Below are positions 1-8,952 of a stretch of DNA of 64,000 nucleotides, piece after piece. The position numbers and the translations under genes were made by a program. The notes beneath the pieces were generated by a model that did not search any database, was not told where the DNA came from, and worked only from the letters and a program-made list of their open reading frames with translations. The number at the start of each line of letters is the position of its first letter. Position 1 is the stretch's first letter. The DNA comes from Nitrobacteraceae bacterium AZCC 1564 (GTDB taxonomy: Bacteria > Pseudomonadota > Alphaproteobacteria > Rhizobiales > Xanthobacteraceae), in assembly GCA_036924835.1 (NCBI GenBank), contig JBAGRR010000001.1:496001-560000 (forward strand), in the 5' to 3' direction.

Positions 1-1
1 C

Positions 2-1036
2 ATGGGCGGCGGGACCACCCGCGTCGGCGATCCGTCCGGCAAGGACGAGAGCCGAAAAATTCTCACAGATGCCGACATCGCAGCGAACCTCGCAGGCATC
101 CGCACCGTATTCGACAAATTCCTGACCTTCGGCGAGGGAAAAACCGACGCCCTCATGGTCAACAACAATGATTGGCTCGCGCCTCTCAATTACATCGATT
201 TTCTGCGCGACGTTGGCAAGCATTTCTCTGTCAATCGCATGCTATCGTTCGACTCGGTCAAGCTGCGCCTTGAACGGCAGCATGAGCTGTCATTTCTCGA
301 ATTCAACTACATGATCCTGCAGGCGTACGACTTCGTCGAGCTTCACAAGCGCACAGGCTGCGTGCTGCAGATGGGCGGTTCAGATCAGTGGGGTAACATC
401 GTCAACGGCATCGACCTTGGCCGGCGCATGGCCAACGCACAACTGTTCGCGCTGACCTCCCCGCTGCTCACCACCGCTGGCGGAGCCAAGATGGGCAAGA
501 CGGCGGCTGGCGCCGTTTGGCTCAATGAGGATCGGCTCAGCGCTTACGACTACTGGCAGTTCTGGCGCAATACCGAAGACGCCGACGTTGAGCGTTTCCT
601 CAAGCTGTTCACCGTATTGCCGCTCGATGAGATTGCAAAGCTTGCCGCTCTGCGTGGCCAGGAGATCAACGAAGCCAAGAAGGTCCTCGCAACCGAAGCG
701 ACAGCTCTGGTTCGCGGCCGTGCCGCAGCGGAAGCTGCATTAGAGACCGCGCGAAAGACTTTCGAGGAAGGCGCGATCGCGGGCGACCTTCCAACACTCG
801 AAATTCCAACGGCGGAGCTTGATGGTGGCGTCGCAGTGCTTGGACTGTTCGTCAAGGCGGGCCTTGTTACGTCAAACGGTGAAGCGCGGCGCCAGATCAA
901 GGGCGGCGGCCTCCGCGTCAACGACACAACGGTGACGGACGAAAAGATGGTGCTGGCATCGAAAGATTTGACGCCGGAGGGCGTCATCAAGCTCTCGATG
1001 GGCCGCAAGCGGCATGTGCTACTGAAGCCGGTCTAG
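2..1036 (+). CDS. tyrS: Tyrosine--tRNA ligase, 3' part (5' end outside the window)
   Basis: Class I aminoacyl-tRNA synthetase that charges tRNA-Tyr with tyrosine in the cytosol. The reading frame is open to the left edge, so the start and the HIGH signature lie upstream; 344 residues are visible of the usual ~415. The first visible residues ([20 protein letters not shown]) belong to the catalytic Rossmann region. The tyrosine-binding segment [13 protein letters not shown] is near residues 123-135 and the KMSKS-type loop reads KMGKT, with its first Lys at visible residue 163. The last ~60 residues form an S4 RNA-binding domain ([16 protein letters not shown]). A bipartite hairpin repeat begins 40 bp after the stop codon. 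Identity is certain; only the N-terminus is missing. Confidence 0.97.
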   Translation: MGGGTTRVGDPSGKDESRKILTDADIAANLAGIRTVFDKFLTFGEGKTDALMVNNNDWLAPLNYIDFLRDVGKHFSVNRMLSFDSVKLRLERQHELSFLEFNYMILQAYDFVELHKRTGCVLQMGGSDQWGNIVNGIDLGRRMANAQLFALTSPLLTTAGGAKMGKTAAGAVWLNEDRLSAYDYWQFWRNTEDADVERFLKLFTVLPLDEIAKLAALRGQEINEAKKVLATEATALVRGRAAAEAALETARKTFEEGAIAGDLPTLEIPTAELDGGVAVLGLFVKAGLVTSNGEARRQIKGGGLRVNDTTVTDEKMVLASKDLTPEGVIKLSMGRKRHVLLKPV

Positions 1037-1075
1037 AACTTCGGTTCATGTTTTGACGCGTGTTCTTCACGCGAA

Positions 1076-1243
1076 CGAGTGGAGCGGATTTGACGTTCGC
1101 CCCTGCCTGCCGCGAGTTCGGAATGCGAACGTCAAATCCCAAGCTCCACTCGAATTATATATAGCTGCTCGTGGTCCTTCGATTCTCACGTTCGCAACCG
1201 TGCCCACCAAAACGGGATGCGAACGTGAGGATCGGACCACGAG
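1076..1243 (+). repeat. Bipartite hairpin element, class II, copy 1
   Basis: Two imperfect palindromes, 1076-1152 (outer arm CGAGTGGAG, inner arm GGATTTGACGTTCGC) and 1168-1243 (outer arm CTCGTGGTCC, inner arm GATTCTCACGTTCGC), joined by a 15-bp AT-rich spacer. Both hairpins share the inner core ACGTTCGC. The flanks (about 1050-1075 and 1244-1266, which includes CACTTCGCTCGAAAACGC) look like two halves of an older repeat that the element interrupts; I recall similar sequence as common between genes in this bacterial group, but this is from memory. A near-identical copy in inverted orientation lies at 51927-52092. Confidence 0.9.
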
Positions 1244-1344
1244 GTAATCACTTCGCTCGAAAACGCCTTAAGTCAGACAGCGGCGCTGCTCTGAAGCAAC
1301 ATCGTCATCATAGTCGCTGACATTGCCGCGAACAGCTCCCTCGT

Positions 1345-4300
1345 TCAATTGTTGGGCGTGCTGAAATCAGTCGGCGCGTTTTGCTTGCCGGTGTTGAAGT
1401 CAAATATCTTGCGGAAGACTCCCGGCGCCATAGCGGAGATCGGATTGACGCGCAAGACGGGCGCGCCCGGCGTTCCCACCACTTCATACGTGATGCCAAT
1501 CAGGCCTTCGTTACTGCCGCCACCGAGAAACAAACCAACAATCGGAATCTGACCGAACATATTGTTCAGACCGTAAAGCGGAACGAAGGTGCCGCTCATC
1601 CGAACCTGATTGGCTGCATAGTCGATGTTGCCCTCGATGGTCGCGCCGACTGTCGGCCCACGCACCACACCGTCCTTCACCCGAAGCTGACCTGTCTGGC
1701 GAATAAACTCAGCCCGCATTCCGGAGAATCCAACGCCTTGCGGATTGACGCCTGGTCCGTTCGCAACGACGCGATCAAGAGCAGCCTCTCCCTTGATATG
1801 AAAATCACGGACGTTCAGCAGACCTTCCTGAGGTGACGTATCGGACGCCGGAGGATCAACCGCGAGCCACATCCTCCCGCCAGTCATTTTGGCGTAGGTG
1901 TCGGTGAAACGGAAGAATGCACCGGCATCGTTGGTTTCCAGGTACATCACTTCCCGACCCTGAGCTCGCCCGCGAAGATCGCCGATCACGGACGTGTCGC
2001 GGCCAATCTTGCCGCTCAACGAGAAGGATTTGATCGTCCCGTTGCGTCTTGAAAGCTTCAGGTCGATGCCTCGCACCGCCTCGCCATAGTAACCGGCGAT
2101 CGCCCCCAACTTGGCGTCGAGATCAAAGTCAAAAGCCTTGGCCTTCTCCTTCGCGCTCTGGTCCTTGCCGGACATCGCGCTCTTGATGAACCCTCGCCCG
2201 TCAAACACCTCGCCACGCATGGTGACCTTGAGCGTTCCATCAGGAGCGCGTTCAGCCTTCAGGCTGGCTTTGTCCCCCTCCGATGGAGCGAAGGTTGGGA
2301 ACGACGCATTGACCAGATCGTTCTTGTCGTCGACCTCAAGTGCCCCTTTGATCGATGTGCCATTGCCCTCGACAACGATGTCTTCGAAGCGTGTTCCCTG
2401 GGGCTTCTGGATCACATTGAAGGTGATCTTGGTGTTCTTACCGGCAACCTTCGTCCATCCTGGCAACAGATTGTCGATACGCGCAGCGGTCAAATCCGCT
2501 TCGACGCCAAATCGGTTATCGTTATCGCCATTGCCGATCTTGCCGGAAAGCTTAATGGGTATAGCACCGCTCAAGCCCGACCCGAGATCGACGCCAAGAC
2601 GCGCACGCGCGGCATCGTCAAGCGTCGCAGCGAGCTTGACATCAGCATCCCCGTCATTGGTCTTGCGATAGTCCAGCGCCGCAGGCTGACCGCCGATCTT
2701 GACGTCACCTTTCACCCGGTAGCCCTGATTGTCGGCCACAACTTTCAGCGTATTCGCTTCAAGCTTTTGGTTCATAGCCAACTTATCGACGGCAAGCGAT
2801 CCGAGATCGAGATTGACCGAGTATGTCGTGTCTTCCTTGGTCAGCGCATTCTTCAGCGGCATGGCAAGCGTAATGACCGCAGAGACCGTGCCCTTGCTCG
2901 AATTCGGATCGATCAGCTTGTCGCCAACATCGCGCAACCGGTCGGACTGCAGAATTTCCGCTGCTGCCGGCACGGGACCGTCGAGGCGGAAGCGAACGCG
3001 GGTGGGAGCAGGCTTGGGCGCCAAATCCGGCACCTCAAAAAGAAAATCGGATATCGTCAGCTTTCGCCCCGCTGGCGTATCAACCTGCCCTTGACCAACG
3101 CTCACGTTCACCGTGCGGCCGCTCACCCGGCCTTTCATGTCCGCGTCGCGGACAGATGGAATGTCGTCTACGGGGCGCAACGTTAAGCCCGTTGCGGAGA
3201 AATTGACCGACAATCCATCATCCGGGATCGGAGGACCGCCACGCACCAGCGTATGCATTGGAGCATTCACAGCGATATCCAGCCGCTGCAATGTTCCACG
3301 GTCGACGCGCTCGATCACCCACTCACGAACCTCAGGGACGACCAGGACCGGCCAGGCTTTTTTCAACACCGAAACGGGCATCGGCGTCGCCGCCAACCCA
3401 AGCGTCAGCCGCGGCTCGACACCCGCATAATCAAAGCTGCCCGAGCCGGCGATTCCAATCTCGCCATTGCTAATGTCGCATTGGGTCAGGATGACCTTCT
3501 TATTATCCGTGTCGAAGCGAAGCCGGATCGCAATTCGATTGAAGATCGCAGGATCTTCGCCATTTTCTCCGGCGAGCAGGATTGTCCCACCGCTCAGGCC
3601 TAGCTGCCAATTTGGTATCCTGCCGTTCGGAGGCTCGAGATGTGCCAGCAAGGTAATCCGGTTGGCGCCGGAATTTACGTGGAACGGCGCGACCATAACG
3701 CGTCGACCGGCATCCCATTCCACCTTGGCATCGGCATAATCGATTGCCATCGGATAGTCAGGAACATTGAGATCGACGATCGTTCCCTTGCCCGCAAGAA
3801 TTTCACCCCGGAAGTAGGTCGGCAGACCATCACGGCCAATTTCCCCCTTCAATGTCCCGCTCAACGGCATGTCCGCCGCGTAGGTGAAATTCTTCAACCG
3901 GGCAGCCAGCAGGAGATTGTTGGCCGGAACCTTGTTCGCGTTGATGTCGATGGAGCGGACACCGTTCGACGGCGCGCCCAACGCAACTCTGAGCTGCCAG
4001 GGATTTCTACCTTCCTCCCCGATACTGAACGCAACCCCACCACCGCTTGGGCGCAACAGACTGAGGCTGATGTTCTCAAACGTCAGACGACCACCGCTGC
4101 GCTGGTCCTCGACGGTCAACACACCGCTGCGTAACCCGATTTCGTTCAGGCTCTGACCATCGAGGCCCTTAGCGCCCAAGCCATCGAGCCAATCCAGTGC
4201 CGCGAGCAGGCCGCCTGCGCCATTGGAGTTGGGCTCCTGAGCGGGCGTGGCCGAAGAAGGTGCGGTGGCCTGCGGCAATGCCTGCGCCGCACCTGAAGCC

Positions 4301-4950
4301 CCTGACGCGGCAGCTTTCTCAGAAACTTTCGCCGTCGCAAGCGGGCTATTGCTTTGACCTGTCGATACGATCACGCGTCCATCAGGCATAATCCGTACAG
4401 ATAGTTCCGCACCGACGAGCCGGAGTGTCTCAGCGCGGAGCTGCCCCATGATAAGGGCCATGCCAGACAGCCTGACTTCGGCCTTCGGCGCGCTGGCGAC
4501 GATGTTGTGATCACGATCGCGCACCAGAACGTCTCTGAGCCGGACCGCGATGCGAATCCGTCCAGCCCGCTCAATCTGCGTGCCGCCGACTTCGACGGTA
4601 TGATCATGCCCCAGATTTTGTTCGATGGCCGATGCGAGCCACGGCGTGATGACGTCGAGATTGACGGGGCCGGCTCCAAGCCGCAACCACAGCGCTCCAA
4701 ACCCCGCGGCCGACAGAACGCCGAATACCGCGACGATGATCGCGAGGCGTCCGATCCAGATACTTTCACGCAGCCAGCGCCGCAATCCCCGCAGAGGATC
4801 GGTTAGCCGATGTACTCCCATGCCTCGCCGCTTCAAAAGCTTAAGCGCCTGATCACATGCGGCATCATCATGATCCCATCGGGAATCATGCCAGCTCATG
4901 TGCTCGTCAGCAGCCTTTGAATAGGCCTTTTTTGGCTCGGAGCTCGGCAT
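1345..4950 (-). CDS. AsmA/YhdP-like envelope protein with DUF3971 and AsmA C-terminal regions
   Basis: A 1201-residue protein with one N-terminal membrane segment (residues ~68-92, WIGRLAIIVAVFGVLSAAGF) and a very long periplasmic part. The body is the repetitive beta-rich, Gly/Asp/Asn-rich sequence of AsmA-superfamily proteins, and the end (MSGTFVPLYGLNNMFGQIPI, then the GITYEVVGTPGAPVLRVNPI region) matches the conserved C-terminal AsmA-like region of large proteobacterial members. Relatives such as YhdP and TamB are thought to bridge the periplasm and move phospholipid to the outer membrane; that role here is inference. A low-complexity Ala/Ser/Pro stretch occupies residues ~200-245. It is transcribed away from the peroxiredoxin gene. 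An internal Met at residue 18 is an alternative start. Confidence 0.85.
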   Translation of the reverse strand: MPSSEPKKAYSKAADEHMSWHDSRWDHDDAACDQALKLLKRRGMGVHRLTDPLRGLRRWLRESIWIGRLAIIVAVFGVLSAAGFGALWLRLGAGPVNLDVITPWLASAIEQNLGHDHTVEVGGTQIERAGRIRIAVRLRDVLVRDRDHNIVASAPKAEVRLSGMALIMGQLRAETLRLVGAELSVRIMPDGRVIVSTGQSNSPLATAKVSEKAAASGASGAAQALPQATAPSSATPAQEPNSNGAGGLLAALDWLDGLGAKGLDGQSLNEIGLRSGVLTVEDQRSGGRLTFENISLSLLRPSGGGVAFSIGEEGRNPWQLRVALGAPSNGVRSIDINANKVPANNLLLAARLKNFTYAADMPLSGTLKGEIGRDGLPTYFRGEILAGKGTIVDLNVPDYPMAIDYADAKVEWDAGRRVMVAPFHVNSGANRITLLAHLEPPNGRIPNWQLGLSGGTILLAGENGEDPAIFNRIAIRLRFDTDNKKVILTQCDISNGEIGIAGSGSFDYAGVEPRLTLGLAATPMPVSVLKKAWPVLVVPEVREWVIERVDRGTLQRLDIAVNAPMHTLVRGGPPIPDDGLSVNFSATGLTLRPVDDIPSVRDADMKGRVSGRTVNVSVGQGQVDTPAGRKLTISDFLFEVPDLAPKPAPTRVRFRLDGPVPAAAEILQSDRLRDVGDKLIDPNSSKGTVSAVITLAMPLKNALTKEDTTYSVNLDLGSLAVDKLAMNQKLEANTLKVVADNQGYRVKGDVKIGGQPAALDYRKTNDGDADVKLAATLDDAARARLGVDLGSGLSGAIPIKLSGKIGNGDNDNRFGVEADLTAARIDNLLPGWTKVAGKNTKITFNVIQKPQGTRFEDIVVEGNGTSIKGALEVDDKNDLVNASFPTFAPSEGDKASLKAERAPDGTLKVTMRGEVFDGRGFIKSAMSGKDQSAKEKAKAFDFDLDAKLGAIAGYYGEAVRGIDLKLSRRNGTIKSFSLSGKIGRDTSVIGDLRGRAQGREVMYLETNDAGAFFRFTDTYAKMTGGRMWLAVDPPASDTSPQEGLLNVRDFHIKGEAALDRVVANGPGVNPQGVGFSGMRAEFIRQTGQLRVKDGVVRGPTVGATIEGNIDYAANQVRMSGTFVPLYGLNNMFGQIPIVGLFLGGGSNEGLIGITYEVVGTPGAPVLRVNPISAMAPGVFRKIFDFNTGKQNAPTDFSTPNN

Positions 4951-5213
4951 TGCCTCTCAGTGCTGGTCATCAGCCTGGCTGCCGCCAGACATCGAAGCGT
5001 CGGTAATGAGCGGTTGCTCGATTCTCTGGCATCCCGCGAATTCTAAATTGCTGTTTGCCTGTCGTTCGGCTGGATGGTTTTCAAAGACGAGATTCTCTTG
5101 CCACCATACCTCGGACGCGCCAGATTTGCCCAGCGGCAGAACAACCTATGGCTTGTCGCCGCTCTCTCCCAGATTCCCTAGATGCCGCGCTGAAAGCGAC
5201 GAAAGGAAGGCGT

Positions 5214-5876
5214 ATGTCCCAGAAGACGCGGAAGAATTCTAAAGGCACCGCTTCTGGCTCGGCCGTCGCCCACAAAGCCCCTGGCAAGCCCCGCAAGGCA
5301 GGCGTTTCAGCAGCGACAAAATCGAGCAGCCAGGCCGCCAAGACCGCTCCCAAGCCCTCCACAGCGGCCGCGAAGCGAGCCGCCTCAGCGAAACCAAAGG
5401 CAAACACCCCTTCTGTCCTTCAGGAAGGCATGCAGGCTCCATCGTTCGCTCTGCCGCGCGACGGGGGACAATCCGCAGCGCTCAAGGATTACGCGGGACG
5501 CAAGCTGGTGATCTTCTTCTATCCCCGGGCTGATACCCCCGGCTGCACCATGGAAGCCGCCGATTTCAGCCGACTCGCCAGCGCATTTGCCGCAAGCGAA
5601 ACAGCCGTGCTGGGCGTCTCAGCGGATCCAGTGAAGGCACAAGAGCGTTTCAGGGACAAGCATCAACTGACCGTTCCTCTGATGTCGGATGAAAAGCACG
5701 CGATGCTGGAGGCCTATGGGGCATGGGGTCAAAAATCCATGTACGGCAAGACCTTCGATGGAATTCTTCGCACAACAGTTCTGATTGATCGCAACGGCAA
5801 AATCGCTCGAATCTGGCCCAAGGTGCGGGTCGCGGGGCATGCTGAAGAAGTGCTGGCTGCCGCCCGAAACCTGTAA
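5214..5876 (+). CDS. bcp: Bcp/PrxQ-type peroxiredoxin with Lys/Ala-rich N-terminal extension
   Basis: Thiol peroxidase of the AhpC/TSA (BCP/PrxQ) family that reduces hydroperoxides, 220 aa. The start is chosen at 5214 because GAAAGGAAGG lies just upstream; the frame is open further upstream but without a ribosome-binding site. Residues ~1-65 are a basic Ala/Lys/Ser-rich tail absent from typical ~155-residue Bcp proteins. The peroxidase core follows (VIFFYPRADTPGCTMEAADF) with peroxidatic Cys111. In E. coli Bcp the resolving Cys is five residues on; here that position is Ala116, so the enzyme should behave as a 1-Cys type or use another reductant. Divergent from the AsmA-like gene and followed in the same direction by the M23 peptidase gene. 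Confidence 0.92.
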   Translation: MSQKTRKNSKGTASGSAVAHKAPGKPRKAGVSAATKSSSQAAKTAPKPSTAAAKRAASAKPKANTPSVLQEGMQAPSFALPRDGGQSAALKDYAGRKLVIFFYPRADTPGCTMEAADFSRLASAFAASETAVLGVSADPVKAQERFRDKHQLTVPLMSDEKHAMLEAYGAWGQKSMYGKTFDGILRTTVLIDRNGKIARIWPKVRVAGHAEEVLAAARNL

Positions 5877-5970
5877 GACACCTTCATTTCCCGAAAATTA
5901 ACCATGGATCGTTCAAATCAGCCTCGAATTGAGCCCATCGGAAGAGTGACCGGTCGGCGCAGGAGTGCTG

Positions 5971-7326
5971 ATGTCGTACCGTTCTGGCCCACAACCTTCC
6001 GAACACCATGATCATGCCAGGGCCCATCAACGTCGCCCCGCACATGGCCATCACGCTCCGCGTCCGCGCCCGGATCGAAAAGGCTACACGATCGTACATG
6101 CCGGCAAGCAGGTTCGGCTGGGACCAGTGGTCTTCTGGATCGTCGCGGGCACAATCATTCTCATGGGCGCGTGGTCCGCGGCGACCGCCACATATTTTGC
6201 GTTCCGCGACGATGTCCTGACACGCCTAATCGCCCGCCAGGCCGAAATGCAGTACGCCTACGAGGATCGCATCGCGGAACTGCGTGCACGGGTCGATCGG
6301 ACCACGAGTAAACAGCTGCTCGATCAGGAACAGTACGACCAAAAGCTCAATCAGATCATGCGGCGGCAGGCCTTGCTCGAATCACGGGCCACGGCGCTCA
6401 ACGCAATGCCTGACGTCTCCGCCACGGGATCCATCGGCAAGCCCCCTGCCCGTGCGTCGCAATTGAACGACAGCTCGTCCGCGATTCCAAAGCCGTCGCC
6501 CATCAATGACACCGTGATCTTCGTCGCTCCGCCGGATCGCGAAGCGCGGCTGGAATCCCGCACGCCAGCGGTGTCCAATCCTCGCAACACCGAATTCGCG
6601 AAACTCCAGGGCGTCGATAGTGTCCTGGCTAATTTGCAGACGGGTCTCGACAAGATCGAAAGCCGGCAAATCGCAACGCTCAATTCGGTGGAAGATGGCT
6701 ACGAATCGCGGGCACGCCGCATGCGCGGGGTGATCGCGGATCTGGGTCTCAACATAGCTCAGCTCGAAGCGGCCGCCCCTAAAGGAGGCGTCGGTGGACC
6801 ATTCGTGCCGGTGAAGGCGCCGGGGGGCGATGCGGGTGCCTTTGAGAAGCAACTGTATCGCATCAATCTCAGCCGCGCTCAGGTCGACAAACTGACCCGC
6901 ACGCTCTCGCTCGTGCCGTATCGCAAGCCAGTGATCGGCAATGTCGAATTCTCATCTGGCTTTGGCGTGCGGAGCGATCCTTTCCTGGGGCGTCCGGCAA
7001 TGCATACCGGTCTCGATTTCCGCGCTTCGACGGGCGATCCTGTCCGCGTCACCGCAAATGGAAGAGTCGTCAACGCAGGATGGGCCGGCGGCTATGGACG
7101 CATGGTGGAAGTGGACCACGGCAATGGCTTATCGACGCGCTACGGCCACTTGTCACAGATCAATGTGAAAGTTGGCGAGATCGTCAAAATTGGACAGGTG
7201 ATCGGCGAAGTCGGCTCAACGGGCCGTTCAACCGGACCGCATCTCCATTATGAAACACGGATCGACGGTGAAGCCGTCGATCCGCAGAAGTTCCTACGTG
7301 CCGGTGTCCGCCTGGCACAAGGGTAA
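5971..7326 (+). CDS. M23-family murein DD-endopeptidase, membrane-anchored, with coiled coil
   Basis: 451 aa. ATG at 5971 is preferred because AGGAG at 5961-5965 is correctly spaced; a GTG two codons upstream overlaps that ribosome-binding site. A His-rich cytosolic N-terminus precedes one membrane segment (VVFWIVAGTIILMGAWSAAT, residues ~50-70), then a coiled-coil region (~75-130), a Pro/Ser-rich linker, a second helical region and a C-terminal LytM/M23 domain. Zinc ligands are intact: His345 and Asp349 in HTGLD and His424/His426 in HLHYE. Family members cleave peptide crosslinks in peptidoglycan or activate amidases; the intact motif argues for a catalytic enzyme rather than an EnvC-like activator. 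Converges on prfB with a 12-bp gap. Confidence 0.9.
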   Translation: MSYRSGPQPSEHHDHARAHQRRPAHGHHAPRPRPDRKGYTIVHAGKQVRLGPVVFWIVAGTIILMGAWSAATATYFAFRDDVLTRLIARQAEMQYAYEDRIAELRARVDRTTSKQLLDQEQYDQKLNQIMRRQALLESRATALNAMPDVSATGSIGKPPARASQLNDSSSAIPKPSPINDTVIFVAPPDREARLESRTPAVSNPRNTEFAKLQGVDSVLANLQTGLDKIESRQIATLNSVEDGYESRARRMRGVIADLGLNIAQLEAAAPKGGVGGPFVPVKAPGGDAGAFEKQLYRINLSRAQVDKLTRTLSLVPYRKPVIGNVEFSSGFGVRSDPFLGRPAMHTGLDFRASTGDPVRVTANGRVVNAGWAGGYGRMVEVDHGNGLSTRYGHLSQINVKVGEIVKIGQVIGEVGSTGRSTGPHLHYETRIDGEAVDPQKFLRAGVRLAQG

Positions 7327-7338
7327 GATATCGAGAAC

Positions 7339-8470
7339 TTAATCGACGTCCTCGATCGCTCCCGGCGTCGTGCCGAAAGCCTTTTGCGCGAGCGTGGCGG
7401 CCATGAATTCATCGAGGTCGCCGTCGAGTACGCCTTGCGTATCGGAGGTCTGCACACCAGTGCGCAGATCTTTCACCATCTGATACGGCTGCAGCACATA
7501 TGAACGGATCTGGTGCCCCCAGCCGATATCCGTCTTGGCGGCCTGATCCGCGACAGCTTGCGCTTCGCGCTTTTTGAGCTCGACCTCGTAAAGGCGGGCA
7601 CGCAGCATGTCCCAGGCCTGTGCGCGGTTCTTGTGCTGCGAGCGGCCGGCCTGACAAACCACCGCAATTCCCGTCGGGATATGCGTCAGCCGCACCGCGG
7701 ATTCCGTCTTGTTGACGTGCTGACCACCGGCGCCGCCCGAACGCATGGTGTCGGTGCGAACGTCTGATTCTTTGATGTCGATCTGAATGCGATCGTCGAC
7801 CACCGGGAATACGGCTACACTCGAAAACGAGGTGTGGCGACGCGCATTGGAGTCATATGGCGAGATCCGCACGAGACGATGTACACCGCCCTCGGTCTTC
7901 AGCCAGCCATAGGCGTTGCGCCCCTTGATCTGGATCGTCGCGGACTTGATCCCGGCTTCTTCGCCCTCGGTTTCTTCGAGATACTCGATCTTATAGCCAT
8001 GCTGCTCCGCCCAGCGCGTGTACATGCGCAGCAACATCTGAGCCCAATCCTGGCTTTCGGTGCCACCGGCTCCGGCGTGGACTTCGAGATAACTGTCATT
8101 GGCATCAGCTTCGCCTGATAGCAGCGCTTCGAGTTCCTGACGCGCGACCTCCTTCTTGAGCGCCTTCAGAGCGCTCTCCGCTTCCGCGATCACACCCTCA
8201 TCGTTCTCGGCTTCGCCGAGTTCGATCATGCCAACCTGATCCTCAATTTCGCGCTCGACTTTGCCGATGCCGGTGAGCTGGTTCTCGAGCGAGGTCCGCT
8301 CCTGCATCAGCTTTTGAGCTTTCTGCGGATCGTTCCAGAGGTTGGGATCTTCGGCGAGGTTGTTCAGTTCAGCGAGACGTGCAGTGGCAGCATCGACGTC
8401 AAAGATGCCTCCTCAGCAGCCCGACTGACTGCTTGATCTCTTCTACAAGGCGTTCAATTTCAGGACGCAT
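7339..8470 (-). CDS. prfB: Peptide chain release factor 2, expressed through a +1 programmed frameshift
   Basis: RF2 terminates translation at UGA and UAA. The gene is in two frames. Frame 0 starts at ATG 8470-8468, encodes 23 residues ([20 protein letters not shown], then RHL) and meets TGA at 8401-8399 inside AGGAGG-CAT-CTT-TGA-C. This is the classic autoregulatory site: an internal Shine-Dalgarno-like AGGAGG, CTT slip codon, in-frame TGA and following C. Skipping one T continues with GAC at 8400 for 353 more residues, 376 in total. The GGQ motif falls at ~248-250 and the stop-codon recognition tripeptide is SPY (~203-205) where E. coli has SPF. Low RF2 favours the shift, so the protein controls its own synthesis. 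Five repeat hairpins separate it from mrcA upstream. Confidence 0.96.
8396..8413 (-). promoter_or_regulatory. prfB +1 recoding site
   Basis: On the minus strand, AGGAGG (8413-8408), CAT, CTT (8404-8402), TGA (8401-8399) and C (8398). The spacing and order match the E. coli prfB frameshift site. The coding frame before TGA and the frame after it are both needed to give a full-length RF2. Confidence 0.95.
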
Positions 8471-8511
8471 AACAATTCCATCTTGCGGCAAGGGCCGCGA
8501 TTCAAACGAAG

Positions 8512-8677
8512 CTAGTGTCCCGTCTCCGAATAACCGCCCAACTTGCTGCGCGCTCGCACGGCCATTCGGAGACGAAAGGACACTAGCAAAGTCAAAGTGC
8601 TAGTGTGGCTTCTGTCTCGCAATTGCCGATAAGAGACGAGCCGCAAGAGTGATCGGCATTGCGAGACGCCACACTAG
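8512..8677 (+). repeat. Bipartite hairpin element, class I, copy 2
   Basis: Hairpins 8512-8586 (CTAGTGTCC outer arm; GTCTCCGAATAACCG inner arm) and 8600-8677 (CTAGTGTGG outer arm; GTCTCGCAATTGCCG-like inner arm) with a 13-bp spacer CAAAGTCAAAGTG. The inner arms of the two hairpins resemble each other. The second loop contains GCCGCAAG. Lies 42 bp upstream of the prfB start codon. Confidence 0.92.
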
Positions 8678-8712
8678 GGATGTAACGGCTGACGGCGGCC
8701 AGTGCAATCACG

Positions 8713-8878
8713 CTAGTGTCCCGATTCCGAAGTTCGCCCGGGCTTGCGGCTTGCTCAAATGCGAACTTCGGAATCAAAGGGACACTAGCAAGTCTATGAT
8801 ACGAGTGCCGCTTTTAGATTTGAAGTTCTTCATCGAGCTTGCGGCTTCACCGGAAGAACTTCAAATCTGCGCCACTCG
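8713..8878 (+). repeat. Bipartite hairpin element, class I, copy 3
   Basis: Hairpins 8713-8788 (CTAGTGTCCC; inner GATTCCGAAGTTCGC) and 8802-8878 (CGAGTGCCGC; inner AGATTTGAAGTTCTTC) with the 13-bp spacer CAAGTCTATGATA. Both hairpins share the GAAGTTC core and both loops contain CTTGCGGCTT. Separated by 35 bp from copy 2. Confidence 0.92.
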
Positions 8879-8950
8879 TGTGGTTTAGGTTTCAGAAGTT
8901 CGCTGGAAGGACGCGCGCGAAGAACAAAGCGAACTTCTGAAACACCACAC
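8878..8950 (+). repeat. Single hairpin unit of the bipartite family, abutting the mrcA stop codon
   Basis: Arms GTGTGGTTTAGGTTTCAGAA... and its complement ending TTCTGAAACACCACAC pair around a ~20-nt loop; the inner arm is CAGAAGTTCGC. It fuses directly to the right end of copy 3 and ends two bases before the mrcA TAG stop (8953-8955, minus strand). No second hairpin follows. Confidence 0.85.
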
Positions 8951-8952
8951 TA

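Noticed and set aside
1053-1247. 64-residue reading frame
   Set aside because: Consists only of repeat-element sequence; it recurs in part at 51942-52145 on the other strand for the same reason.
8512-8950. CRISPR array
   Set aside because: Units are individual palindromes with different sequences and no identical direct repeats separated by unique spacers; no cas genes.
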